Positions 8,640-17,288 of a stretch of 21,870 nt of DNA are shown piece by piece (position 1 is the stretch's first letter; the number at the start of each line of letters is the position of its first letter). The position numbers and the translations under genes are program-made. Source of the stretch: Lachnospiraceae bacterium (lineage in GTDB: Bacteria; Bacillota; Clostridia; Lachnospirales; Lachnospiraceae); NCBI GenBank assembly GCA_003489085.1, contig DNJM01000030.1:6740-28609 (forward strand), given 5' to 3'. The notes below the pieces were generated by a model. The model was not told where the DNA came from and searched no databases. It saw only the letters and a list, made by a program, of their open reading frames with translations.

Positions 8640-10436
8640 TTATACCATTCCGGTCTGTGTCCGGTACATCATGGCATAGCGTCCATTCAGTGCCATGAGC
8701 TGTTCGTGGGTTCCCTGTTCGACGATTTCACCGTCCTGCAGAAAGAGAATCAGATCCGAATCCCGGATGGTAGAGAGCCGGTGCGCGATGATAAAGGAGG
8801 TACGCCCCTTTGTGATGGTGCGCATGGCCTTCTGAATCTTCTGTTCGGTCAATGTATCTACGGAGCTGGTCGCTTCATCCAGAATCAGGATTGGTGCATC
8901 GGTCAGAACGGCACGGGCGATGGTAAGAAGCTGCCGCTCTCCCTGACTTAAAGCGGTACCGCCCTGGGTGAGTATGGTATCATAGCCCTGCGGCAGCCGT
9001 GTGATAAAGGAATCGGCGCCAGCTGTGACAGCGGCAGCCTGAATTTTCTCAAAGGAGACATTTTTATGGCCGTAGCTGATATTGTCCCGCACGCTTATCT
9101 CGAACAAAGAACTGTCCTGCAATACGACGCCGAATATCCTTCGGAGATCCTGCATCGGGCAGGACCGGATATCCCTGCCGTCCAGATAAATGGATCCGCT
9201 GTTGACATCGTAGAACCGGGTCAGGAGATTAATAATTGTAGTCTTTCCGGAACCGGTCGGACCGACGATAGCGACCTGCGTTCCGGCAGGAATCTCAAGG
9301 CTGATGTCTTTTAAAACCGGTTTCTTAGGATTGTATCCGAAAGTAACATGGGTAAGCCGGATGTCTCCGCGGGGCTTAAGAAGCGGAAGCGCATCTGGGG
9401 CATCGGGCGGTTCCGGCTGCTCATCCAGGATTTCCAGAACCCGTTCTGCACCTGCCACAGCGGTTTGGAAATTATTGTAAATGTTCGCTATATCTACAAA
9501 GGGTCTCGCAAACTGTCTGGAATACAGCAGGAAGCTTGTAATCATACCGACTTCAATCATTCCTTTTGCTGCCATGATGCCGCTGATGGTAGCGATGGTC
9601 ACATAGCTGATATTGTTGATCACATTGGTCAAGGGCATCAGATAACCGGACCAGATCAGCGCCTTTGTGGACACCTTGCGCAGCTGTTCATTATAGGATT
9701 CAAATTCTGCGATCATATGTGTTTCCTGGCAGAAGGCTTTTACCATGCTGAGTCCGGATACACTTTCCTCTACCTGTCCATTAAGCCGGCCGAGGATGGC
9801 CTGCTGCTCGGAAAAAAGCTTTCCGGTGTGCCGTGTTACGGTACGGGTGAGGAGAAATACCAGAGCAACAGCCAGTAATGCAACGCAGGTCAGAAGCGGA
9901 TTCAGGTATACCATGATGCTGAAAATGCCGACGATCGTAAAGGAATACGTCATCAGCTGCGCGAGGGAATCGGAAATCGTCACACTGATGTTGTCGATGT
10001 CATTTGTCAGGCGGCTCATCAGTTCCCCGTGCTGCTTGCGGTCAAAATAGGCTAACGGCAGTTTTTTCATTGCGCGAAACAGCGTCATACGGATATGTAA
10101 AATGAGCCGTTGGCCGATGGAAGCCATAAAAAACTGCTGCAGGAAGCGGACAAGCCAGTCGGAGATGTAAAAGCCTGCCAGCAGTGTAATGAAAAAGGCG
10201 GCAGAGTGTCCCGCATAGATCACATTGACCGTCTGCCCGATCAGAAAAGGGGAAAGGATTGCGGAAGCAGAAGCCAATGCTGACAGCAATAGGATCCATC
10301 CCAGTCCCTGTCGATTTCCGCGGGTCAGCTGCAGAAGCCGCTTTAAGGTTTCTTTCATATTTTTGGGTCTGACGCCAGGCTGACCGCGGCGTCTCCCGCC
10401 CATAGCCGGGGGCGGTGCAATCATTTTATCTGCCAT
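8640..10436 (-). CDS. ABC exporter half-transporter, catalytic-site subunit (BmrD-like)
   Basis: This is a 598-residue type IV ABC exporter half. A glycine/proline/arginine-rich N-terminus precedes a six-helix membrane domain (about 45-330) and an ATPase domain. Walker A is GPTGSGKTT near 390, the signature is LSQGE near 493, and Walker B ILILDEATS near 516 keeps the catalytic Glu. The signature deviates from LSGGQ at two positions. The partner gene upstream has the opposite pattern, so together they would form an asymmetric heterodimer of the BmrCD or TM287/288 kind exporting drugs or lipids. The start at 10436 has GGAGG upstream and overlaps the partner's stop by 11 bp; an upstream start at 10505 is unlikely. 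Confidence 0.92.
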   Translation of the reverse strand: MADKMIAPPPAMGGRRRGQPGVRPKNMKETLKRLLQLTRGNRQGLGWILLLSALASASAILSPFLIGQTVNVIYAGHSAAFFITLLAGFYISDWLVRFLQQFFMASIGQRLILHIRMTLFRAMKKLPLAYFDRKQHGELMSRLTNDIDNISVTISDSLAQLMTYSFTIVGIFSIMVYLNPLLTCVALLAVALVFLLTRTVTRHTGKLFSEQQAILGRLNGQVEESVSGLSMVKAFCQETHMIAEFESYNEQLRKVSTKALIWSGYLMPLTNVINNISYVTIATISGIMAAKGMIEVGMITSFLLYSRQFARPFVDIANIYNNFQTAVAGAERVLEILDEQPEPPDAPDALPLLKPRGDIRLTHVTFGYNPKKPVLKDISLEIPAGTQVAIVGPTGSGKTTIINLLTRFYDVNSGSIYLDGRDIRSCPMQDLRRIFGVVLQDSSLFEISVRDNISYGHKNVSFEKIQAAAVTAGADSFITRLPQGYDTILTQGGTALSQGERQLLTIARAVLTDAPILILDEATSSVDTLTEQKIQKAMRTITKGRTSFIIAHRLSTIRDSDLILFLQDGEIVEQGTHEQLMALNGRYAMMYRTQTGMV

Positions 10437-12144
10437 GGGATTCGCCTCCAATCTGTGAAGTATAGATCGCCTGGTAAGCGCTGCAGTGAAGCAGAAGCTC
10501 TTCATGGGTTCCGAAGCCGCACATATGGCCGTCCTCCAGACAAAGAATGCGGTCTGCTTTCATGACGGTAGAAATGCGCTGGCTGATAAGCAGAACGGTG
10601 ATATCTGCAGCTTCCTCACGAAGACCGTTCAATACAGTTGCCTCCGTAGCAGCATCCAGAGCACTGGTACAGTCATCCAAAATCAGAATGCGGGGATGCC
10701 GGACGAGGGCGCGGGCCAGGGAAAGCCGCTGCTTTTGTCCGCCGGACAGATTGACACCGCCCTGCCCAAGCTGTGTTTCATATCCTTCCGGCAGTTTGTT
10801 GATAAATTCATCCGCACAGGAAATCCGTACGGCGGTATGGATTTGTTCGGCAGAAGCATTTTCATCGCCCCAGCGCAGATTCTCTGCGATGGTTCCGGAA
10901 AAGAGGAGCGGTTTCTGCGGAACCACGGCAATGGCCTGACGAAGGATCTCCGGATCCATCTGGGTAATGTCCACTCCGTCGATCAGGATGTGCCCTTTCG
11001 TTGCATCGTAAAAGCGCGGTACCAGATTGACCAGAGAAGATTTGCCGGAGCCGGTCGGCCCGATGATCCCGATCGTTTCTCCCGGGTGGATGGAAAAGCG
11101 CAGACCGGACAGGGCATCCCGTGAGGTCCGTGCGTAACGGAAGGAAACTTCCTGAAAACAGATGGCTCCCTGCACTAAAACAGCCTGCGGCTGCTCCGGA
11201 ACGGTCTGTACAGGCTCTTCCTCCAGGATCTCCTGCACCCGCCCGGCCGAAGTGACGGCCCGGACGGCACTGTTTAAGATATTGGACACCATACCAAGGG
11301 CAAACAGGATCTGTGTCATATAATTGACGGAGGCCATCAGCCGACCGATTTCGGAAGCATTCTGTGTCTGGGAGCGCCACAGAAGAATCACAATACTTAG
11401 ATTGACCGTCAGATTCAACAGCGGAGAGAAAATAGCCGCGATCCTCGTGGCGGCGACTCCGGTGGATGCATAGTCTTCTGCTATGGAACGGAATTTCTCT
11501 TCCTCCTGCTGTTCCGCATGGAAGGCCTTGACGACCCGAATGGAAGAGAGAAATTCCCGGCTGACAGTATTTAAGCGGTCAAGCTGCTTTTGCAGCAGCC
11601 CGAATCGGGGATAGCCGAGTTTCATATTGGCTGTGATCAGAAGAGTAGATGCGATCAGAACAAAAAGCATCAGAGGAGCCTGCTCCGGTGTCCGGGCAAG
11701 TATCAGGATAACGGAGCCAATCCCCAGAATGGGTGCGCGGAGCATAATGCGCATACAGCCATTGATAAAGTTCTGAATCTGTGTGACATCATTCGTGATC
11801 CGGGTGATGATGGAAGCAGGCTGCAGACGATCGATATTTTCAAAGGAAAGGGTCTGAACCTTACGATACAAAGTGCTGCGGAGATCCCTGCTGATGGTCT
11901 GTGAGGTGTAGCTGGCAAAGAGATTCCGCATGACAGCTCCGATGGCACCGACAGCGGCGATGCCCAGCATGGCGGCGCCATATCGAAGAATCAGATGGAC
12001 ATCCTTTCCCTGTACACCTTTATCCACGATATAGGACATATAGGTTGGCTGCAGCAGATCTGCGATGGTTTCCAGCAGAAGAAAGAAAACACCGGTCAGA
12101 AAAAGCACAATATGCGATTGAATCAGTTTTAAAATCAGTTTCAT
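10426..12144 (-). CDS. ABC exporter half-transporter, degenerate-site subunit (BmrC-like)
   Basis: The 572-residue half-transporter has a six-helix membrane domain (about 1-310) and an ATPase domain. Walker A is GPTGSGKSS near 361, the signature is a canonical LSGGQ near 466, and Walker B ILILDDCTS near 487 has Asp replacing the catalytic Glu. This substitution marks the non-hydrolytic site of heterodimeric exporters. It is the partner of the gene that follows. The start at 12144 follows AAAAGGAGA; its ATG overlaps the TGA of the marR gene by 4 bp (ATGA), so all three genes of the operon are translationally linked. The transported substrate cannot be read from sequence. Confidence 0.92.
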   Translation of the reverse strand: MKLILKLIQSHIVLFLTGVFFLLLETIADLLQPTYMSYIVDKGVQGKDVHLILRYGAAMLGIAAVGAIGAVMRNLFASYTSQTISRDLRSTLYRKVQTLSFENIDRLQPASIITRITNDVTQIQNFINGCMRIMLRAPILGIGSVILILARTPEQAPLMLFVLIASTLLITANMKLGYPRFGLLQKQLDRLNTVSREFLSSIRVVKAFHAEQQEEEKFRSIAEDYASTGVAATRIAAIFSPLLNLTVNLSIVILLWRSQTQNASEIGRLMASVNYMTQILFALGMVSNILNSAVRAVTSAGRVQEILEEEPVQTVPEQPQAVLVQGAICFQEVSFRYARTSRDALSGLRFSIHPGETIGIIGPTGSGKSSLVNLVPRFYDATKGHILIDGVDITQMDPEILRQAIAVVPQKPLLFSGTIAENLRWGDENASAEQIHTAVRISCADEFINKLPEGYETQLGQGGVNLSGGQKQRLSLARALVRHPRILILDDCTSALDAATEATVLNGLREEAADITVLLISQRISTVMKADRILCLEDGHMCGFGTHEELLLHCSAYQAIYTSQIGGESHGR

Positions 12145-12590
12145 AGTTCGGTCTCCTTTTCTGCCGTTTCCGTTTGCTCCAGTGCATACCAATTCTCTTT
12201 TAGAATCTGCAGAATGCCGGACAGCGTCTGCATCTGTGTTTCGTCCAGACAGGAGAACAGCTTTATGGCCAGCTCCTCGCGTTCAAAGGCAGCCTGCCGG
12301 GCCAGGAGCAGTCCTTCTTCTGTCAGATGTACATCTACATTCCGCTTATCGGTGGAATTTTTACTGCGCAGAATCAGGCCGGCTTTTTCCATGGCTTCCA
12401 GTTGTTCGCTTAAGGTGGCGGATCGTCTCTGCGTATGGTCTGCCAGCTCACGCTGTGTCATTGCTCCATGGTGCAGCAGCAGGATCAGAATGCGTCCCTG
12501 ACCATGAAGGTGTCCCATTTTATGCTGGATATGCGCACATTGGCGGAAGAGACGCAGCAGGGAAAGCTCTGTTCTTTCTTGTTCCTCCAT
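12141..12590 (-). CDS. MarR family transcriptional regulator
   Basis: A 149-residue winged-helix repressor. N-terminal and C-terminal helices (about 5-30 and 110-140) form the dimer region. Residues about 35-100 hold the HTH, seen in MTQRELADHTQRRSATLSEQ, and the wing with KNSTDKRNVDVHLTEEG. The region LFRQCAHIQHKMGHLHGQGRILILL is typical of MarR proteins encoded just ahead of BmrCD-like exporters, where they usually repress their own operon and release it upon drug binding. AGGAGG lies before the ATG at 12590. A vegetative promoter precedes it in the divergent spacer. Confidence 0.92.
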   Translation of the reverse strand: MEEQERTELSLLRLFRQCAHIQHKMGHLHGQGRILILLLHHGAMTQRELADHTQRRSATLSEQLEAMEKAGLILRSKNSTDKRNVDVHLTEEGLLLARQAAFEREELAIKLFSCLDETQMQTLSGILQILKENWYALEQTETAEKETEL

Positions 12591-12631
12591 AGTAATACCT
12601 CCTCGTCGTTGTATTTGATGCTGTCCTTTTT

Positions 12632-12659
12632 ATTATAGCATTCAGAAAGAAAATCACAA
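12632..12659 (-). promoter_or_regulatory. Promoter of the intact marR-ABC operon
   Basis: Read on the minus strand, TTGTGA (12659-12654), a 16-bp spacer and TATAAT (12637-12632) form a promoter for the marR gene starting at 12590. It lies about 30 bp from the divergent promoter of the decayed operon. Confidence 0.6.
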
Positions 12660-12687
12660 GGTACCTAACGAATTTTGCCCGGATTGC

Positions 12688-12727
12688 TTGACAATTGCCC
12701 GGGAATCGGTTACTGTTAGAATAACAG
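12688..12727 (+). promoter_or_regulatory. Promoter and MarR-type operator of the decayed operon
   Basis: TTGACA (12688-12693), 17 bp and TACTGT (12711-12716) form a promoter reading toward the mini-MarR gene. A perfect inverted repeat, CTGTTA-GAA-TAACAG (12713-12727), covers the -10, as MarR operators often do. CTGTTA occurs again at 12769, and TTGCCCGG occurs twice as a direct repeat starting at 12675 and 12694. Which protein binds is unknown. Confidence 0.5.
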
Positions 12728-12800
12728 CGTGTAACGTAACTGTGTAAATCCAGTTGTTGATTATATGCTGTTATTTTATTTTAAAGAAGGAGAAAATACT

Positions 12801-12992
12801 ATGGATATGACGCAGGCTATTTTAACTGAACTGAGAAAATGTGGTCATTTTCTGCATCATAATTTTGGAAACGGAAATACACCGGAAACAGCAGAGGTGC
12901 TGGCGGCTTTGACAGAAGAAGAAAAGGCAGAGCTTTTACATCTTCTCAGAAAGTGTACACAGAATTTTAAAGCACCGGGAAGGACAGCGTAG
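12801..12992 (+). CDS. 63-residue MarR remnant lacking the DNA-binding domain
   Basis: The first about 20 residues (ILTELRKCGHFLHHNFGNGN) look like the N-terminal dimerisation helix of a MarR protein. The last about 30 (AEVLAALTEEEKAELLHLLRKC) look like its C-terminal dimerisation helix. About 85-90 residues carrying the HTH and wing are absent, with the frame kept. It keeps AAGGAG before the ATG, a promoter and an operator-like palindrome, and it heads a broken ABC operon. It is either the residue of an in-frame deletion or a short protein that could dimerise with full MarR proteins without binding DNA. The homology is by eye and the second option is speculative. Confidence 0.6.
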   Translation: MDMTQAILTELRKCGHFLHHNFGNGNTPETAEVLAALTEEEKAELLHLLRKCTQNFKAPGRTA

Positions 12993-13026
12993 TCCGCAGA
13001 AAGAGGAAAGATTTGTAAAAATGTAT

Positions 13027-13050
13027 AAGGCCGGGAATTCCTGGCCTTTT
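13027..13050 (+). terminator. Hairpin with T-tract between the mini-MarR and ABC genes
   Basis: AAGGCCGGG and CCTGGCCTT (13027-13048) form a 9-bp stem with one G-U pair and an AATT loop, followed by TTTTATTA. It could end or attenuate the transcript before the first broken ABC gene. Confidence 0.6.
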
Positions 13051-13070
13051 ATTACGAAAAAAGGAAGGAA

Positions 13071-13574
13071 ATGGACATGTGGAATTATGTAAAAAGATAC
13101 CTCCATTTTGCAGTGATTGCCGCTTTGTTTATGATCGGGGAGGTACTGATGGATCTGCTGCAGCCCGGACTGATGAGCCGGATCGTAGATGAGGGAGTGC
13201 TGGACCTGAGTCACAACGGGATCGGAAATCTGCACTTGATTCTGACGCTGGGGCTTACGATGATCGGCCTGGTTCTATTCGGAGGAATGTGCGGGTCACT
13301 GAACAATGTATTCGTACATATGACAGGGCAGAATATTGGAAATGAGATCCGAAAGGACTGCTTTCGTAAGATTATGAGCTTTTCCTTTCCGCAGATGGAC
13401 ACGTTTGGCACAGGATCGTTGGTGACCCGTGTGACCAATGATATCACGCAGGTACAGAACCTTGTTTCTCAGTTTGTCCGTGGAATGATTCGTACTTCGA
13501 TGCTGATGCAGGGAAGCATTTTCTTCATGTTCCGGCTGAATCATCGGTTTGGGCAGATCGTACTGTGTGCGTGA
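13071..13574 (+). pseudogene. Decayed ABC exporter half 1, 5' part (BmrC-like)
   Basis: This reading frame encodes about 161 residues of a BmrC-like membrane domain: helices 1-3 with LLQPGLMSRIVDEGV, then SLVTRVTNDITQVQNLV. After RLNHRFGQI it shifts into a short foreign tail and stops. Compared with the intact paralogue at 10426-12144, about 48 residues (transmembrane helix 4 region to the coupling area) are missing. Sequence resumes in the next frame at VREVYEKLRF near 13570. Apart from this gap the coding sequence is clean. AGGAAGGAA precedes the ATG. Confidence 0.85.
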
Positions 13575-14673
13575 GGTCTATGAGAAACTGCGTTTTGGAA
13601 AAGCAAACGATGATCTGATTCGGACGCAGCTCAGGATTCTTGTAATTTTTGCATTTATGAATCCGGCTATGAATGCCTTGATGTATATGATCGTTGTAAT
13701 GATTTTATATATGGGATCTGCTCAGGTGCGGGCAGGAATGACTACACCAGGAACCATTATGGCGGCAATTACTTATACGACACAGCTTTTAAACGGTATT
13801 CTGATGCTGGTTATGCTGTTCCAGAATATTTCGAAAGGAGCAGCCTCCTGGGGGCGGCTCAAGGAGATCCTGTACAGTGAGCCGGAGCTGGTGGATGGAA
13901 ACTGCGAAGAAGGGACTAAGACCCGCGGAACGATCGAATTCCGTGACGTATCCTTTGCCTTCCCGGGTTCGGATCAGCCGGTACTGAAGCATGTCAGTCT
14001 GACGATCCGGCCGGGAGAGACGGTGGCAATAATGGGAGCCACCGGGTGCGGAAAAACAGCTTTGGTAAGTCTGATACCGCGGTTTTATGATGTGGCAGAG
14101 GGAGCTGTTCTCGTAGATGGCGTGGATGTGCGGGAATACCGGCAGAAGGCGCTGCGGGATAAGATCGCAGTGGCGCTGCAGAAGAGTGAATTGTTCAGTA
14201 TGCCGATCCGGGAGAATATCTCCTGGGGAGATCCAAATGCATCGGAGGAACGAATCCATGCAGTCGCAGAAATTGCCCAGGCAGACTCTTTTATCCGGTC
14301 CGCATCGGAAGGATTTGATACGATGGTTGCCGAACGCGGTATGAGTTTATCCGGCGGACAGAAGCAGCGGATTTCCATTGCCAGAGCAGTTCTGAAACCG
14401 GCAGAAATTCTGATTTTTGATGACTCCACAAGTGCACTGGATCTGAAAACAGAAGCGGATCTATATGAGGCTCTGAATGAGGCCAGACCGGAGATGACGA
14501 AGATTGTGATTGCCCAGAGAATTGCTTCGGTACGGCGTGCAGACCGGATTGTAGTTCTGCAGAATGGCCGGATCGAAGCCTGTGGTACACATGAAGAGCT
14601 TCTGAAGTCCTGTAGGACGTATCAGGATATTTATGATTCGCAGATCGGAAAGGAAGGTGAGAACAATGAGTGA
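13549..14673 (+). pseudogene. Decayed ABC exporter half 1, 3' part with complete ATPase domain
   Basis: The 3' part continues the same protein after the deletion, from VREVYEKLRF at about 13570. It includes the last membrane helices and a full ATPase domain: Walker A GATGCGKTA, signature LSGGQ, and Walker B ILIFDDSTS with Asp in place of the catalytic Glu, as in the intact BmrC-like paralogue. An apparent TTG start at 13549 is an artefact of the junction. Without the first four helices no functional transporter half is expected. The 3' end overlaps the start of the next gene by 8 bp, an echo of the coupled operon. Confidence 0.85.
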
Positions 14674-15228
14674 GCAGAAAAGTATTATGAATCATTCGGA
14701 AAGATCGTGGATCTGCCGGTCGGTTATCTCGATACCCATTCCCATGGGGATGTGATGAGCCGGATGACCAATGATATAGAAAATATTTCCACGACAGTTT
14801 CCCAGTCTCTTCCCTCTCTGTTTTCCGGTGTTCTGACCATACTTGGTACGGTGATTATGATGCTGTGGTATTGTTGGGAACTGGCCCTTTTGAGCTGCGC
14901 CACCGTACTTCTAACGGTATGCGCCACGAAAATTCTGTCGAAAAAGGTCAGAAAATTTTCCCGCAGACGGCAGCAGCTGTTAGGAACGCTGAATGGCACG
15001 GTAGAGGAAATGATATCCGGTTATCGGACCGTTGTAGCATATAATTATCAGCACACGGAAGTGGAAAATTTTTGTCAGATTTCGGATGATCTGACGAAGG
15101 CAGGTATCCGGACGGATATTTTCAGCGGCGTTATGGGGCCGATTATGAATTGTATCGGGAATATTGGGTTTGTGATCATCGCGGCTTTCGGCGGATACGG
15201 ATGCGGCGGTAGAGTTTCAGCATGTTAA
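14666..15228 (+). pseudogene. Decayed ABC exporter half 2, 5' and middle parts (BmrD-like)
   Basis: The original ATG at 14666 (MSEQKSIMN) runs only about 10 codons before a first deletion. Sequence resumes out of frame at FGKIVDLPVGYLDTHSHGD near 14692, so roughly 105-115 residues with helices 1-2 are lost. The middle block encodes SRMTNDIENISTT and helices 3-5 up to IIAAFGGY. A second deletion at about 15197 removes roughly 75 residues (helix 6 and linker). Estimates come from comparison with the intact BmrD-like paralogue. The remaining codons carry no other stop. Confidence 0.82.
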
Positions 15229-15635
15229 ATTCTCTTACCAAAAAGGCTATCCCATCCTGCATGACTTTACGCTGACGATTCCATCCGGTAAGAAGGTAGC
15301 ATTGGTAGGGGCAACCGGAAGCGGAAAAACTACGGCAGCTGCTGGCAATCGTCAGGGCATTTGTTGCAGATCCGAAGATCCTGATTCTGGATGAGGCGAC
15401 GTCTAATGTAGATACGAGGACGGAGAAAGCGATACAGGATGCCATGCAGCAGGTAATGAAGAATCGTACCAGCATTATCATTGCGCACCGGCTCTCTACG
15501 ATACGTGATGCCGATATGATTGTAGTCATGGATCAGGGGCGGATTGTGGAAAGTGGAAGCCATGAGGAGCTGCTGACGAAAAAAGGTAAATATTATGAGC
15601 TGTATATGACTCAGTATGCGGGATTTGCAACATAA
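15200..15635 (+). pseudogene. Decayed ABC exporter half 2, ATPase remnants
   Basis: From 15200 the frame reads AAVEFQHVKFSYQKGYPIL and Walker A GATGSGKTT. A third deletion at about 15333 then removes roughly 100 residues including the Q-loop and signature. Sequence resumes in another frame as RQLLAIVRAF, Walker B ILILDEATSNVDT with the catalytic Glu, the H-loop IIAHRLSTI, and the natural C-terminus, ending at 15635. Together with the preceding block it is one former gene in four pieces. The last piece could be misread as a short protein from a start at 15444. Confidence 0.82.
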
Positions 15636-15682
15636 AGAGAAAAAGATATCGAGATGTTTGCTTTTATGATATACAATCGGGA

Positions 15683-15711
15683 ATGACGTCTTCGTAAAAA
15701 CGTGCTATACT
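15683..15711 (+). promoter_or_regulatory. Candidate promoter of the Asp-box protein gene
   Basis: ATGACG (15683-15688), 17 bp and TATACT (15706-15711), with an extended TG one base before the -10, could drive the gene starting at 15756. The -35 is imperfect. Confidence 0.4.
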
Positions 15712-15755
15712 TAAAACAGGCAACTGGTTGGTGATACGAATAAGAAAGGCGCATT

Positions 15756-17063
15756 ATGAATGGTAAGAAAACAAATATCTGGATAAAAATTATGATTGGA
15801 GTCGTGATCATTGTCGGAATTCTCGCCGTGATACCCGGGATCGTCTGGTACCGGTATGAGGAACCTCTGGTGACCGGCGCAGTGGTAGAGCTCCGGACAG
15901 AAGAGGCAGACCAGGAAAATGAGGAACAGACAGATGCAGAACCACCGACGATCACGAGTATCACGGAAGAATGGTTTCAGAAATGGGCGAAAGGGCATGA
16001 AGGCTGGCAGGTTCCGCCGTCCTATCGGCTGAAAAGTGCAAAGATCGTATCTCTGGATGAACTGGAGGAGGGATATATTGAAGTACATTATCGTGCAGCT
16101 ATATCCGGATGGAGCCGAAAAGTGGTACAGAATCTGCAATTGATCAGCACGGATACAAAGAATGAATATGATGGAGAATGGGTACTGAGGTGGAAGATGG
16201 GGAAGGATGCCTGGGTAATCGAGGAAGAAATGTCTCCGGTGCAGTATCAGATACAGACACCGGAATTCGCAGAAGAGACCAAAGAACCCCAGACAGCACA
16301 TTTTGCATACAATAAAGAGCAGGAGCAGTCTTACTATGTACAGGATGGGGTATTGTATGTGACCTATGACGGAGGAGAGACATTCCTTGAGGTGCCGGAC
16401 GGTTATGATCCGGTATGTGGTACGCCGAATGGTCTGTATAATGAATATCTGCCGGAGAACAGCTATCTGGTCAGCGAAGCTCTAACGGCATTTGTGGGCT
16501 ATCAGAATCGCCAGACCATATTGATTTATAGCCGGGATCAGGGACAGACCTGGAAACAGAATGTGATTTACGAAGGTGGTTATCGCGCCAATACCTTTCT
16601 GTCTGCTACAGAGCAATATTGTTATGCCACATTTGCAGTGGACCGCACCGGCGGCAGCGACTATTATGGTACGTTTCGATCAACAGATCTGGAAAACTGG
16701 GAAATGGTTTCTCAGCCGGAAGAGCTGTACTCCAATGCAACCTGTGTTTTCTGGAAGGATGATCATACAGGGTATTACGGTAAGTATAATCAATACTATC
16801 TGACGCAGGACGGCGGTGCAAGCTATGAGCTGTATGAGCTGCCGCAGAATGAAGAAATCATCGATGAGCTGGGATATAATCCTTATGATTCGCTGGAGGC
16901 TATGTATCAGGAGGATGGCTTTACCTATATGCGGATCGGTCAGGGGGATGACGGTGATTATGCCAGAGACGGGAAGCTGCTAAAAGCACTATATCAGTCA
17001 GAGGACGGAATCCATTTTTCTTTTGTAGAAGAACAGCTGGATACGCTGGAAGAGGCCGGTTAG
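15756..17063 (+). CDS. Membrane-anchored Asp-box (BNR/sialidase-like propeller) protein
   Basis: A 435-residue protein of unknown role. One N-terminal membrane segment (about residues 9-29) is followed by an acidic linker (about 45-65). An outer domain of about 370 residues carries Asp-box motifs TYDGGETF (about 203), SRDQGQTW (about 259) and TQDGGASY (about 349). Asp boxes are structural turns of beta-propellers such as sialidases and photosynthesis-factor-like repeats; no catalytic sialidase residues are evident, so binding or scaffolding outside the cell is as likely as enzymatic activity. GAAAGGCG lies before the ATG. It stands alone between two decayed regions. Confidence 0.75.
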   Translation: MNGKKTNIWIKIMIGVVIIVGILAVIPGIVWYRYEEPLVTGAVVELRTEEADQENEEQTDAEPPTITSITEEWFQKWAKGHEGWQVPPSYRLKSAKIVSLDELEEGYIEVHYRAAISGWSRKVVQNLQLISTDTKNEYDGEWVLRWKMGKDAWVIEEEMSPVQYQIQTPEFAEETKEPQTAHFAYNKEQEQSYYVQDGVLYVTYDGGETFLEVPDGYDPVCGTPNGLYNEYLPENSYLVSEALTAFVGYQNRQTILIYSRDQGQTWKQNVIYEGGYRANTFLSATEQYCYATFAVDRTGGSDYYGTFRSTDLENWEMVSQPEELYSNATCVFWKDDHTGYYGKYNQYYLTQDGGASYELYELPQNEEIIDELGYNPYDSLEAMYQEDGFTYMRIGQGDDGDYARDGKLLKALYQSEDGIHFSFVEEQLDTLEEAG

Positions 17064-17065
17064 AC

Positions 17066-17275
17066 CGGAAAAGGCAGGAGGATCCGGGGCGGATTGCAGC
17101 CGCATTTGGAGAAAATATCAGACAGGTCAGACTGGGCTTTACACCTGTCTGTGCAGAGGGTTATACGATGTCCGAGGTTCGGGAGGAGGATACGACATTA
17201 TTCATAAAGGGAAAGGCCTTTGATGAATTTGAAAAAGAGAAGCTGATGATACCGACCCTGGCGCATGCATAAAGA
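17066..17275 (+). pseudogene. Orphan 3' coding fragment
   Basis: From about 17066 to a TAA at 17273-17275 an open frame with strong coding character reads ENIRQVRLGFTPVCAEGYTM, then EVREEDTTLFIKGKAFDEFE, and ends LMIPTLAHA. There is no credible start: the only in-frame ATG near 17168 has no ribosome site and would give about 35 residues. It looks like the C-terminal end of a protein whose front is deleted; I do not recognise the family. A terminator directly after it fits the former gene's end. Confidence 0.5.
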
Positions 17276-17288
17276 GAAGCTGCAGAAT

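Noticed and set aside
12182..12592. Plus-strand open frames over the intact marR
   Set aside because: Antisense shadows; the minus-strand MarR has full domain structure and AGGAGG.
13011..13060. GGCCGGGAATTCCTGGCC as an operator or attachment site
   Set aside because: The hairpin with following T-tract is better explained as a terminator or attenuator.
12690..15635. Programmed frameshifting to join the broken ABC frames
   Set aside because: Whole conserved blocks are missing at each junction, so a ribosomal shift could not restore a complete protein.
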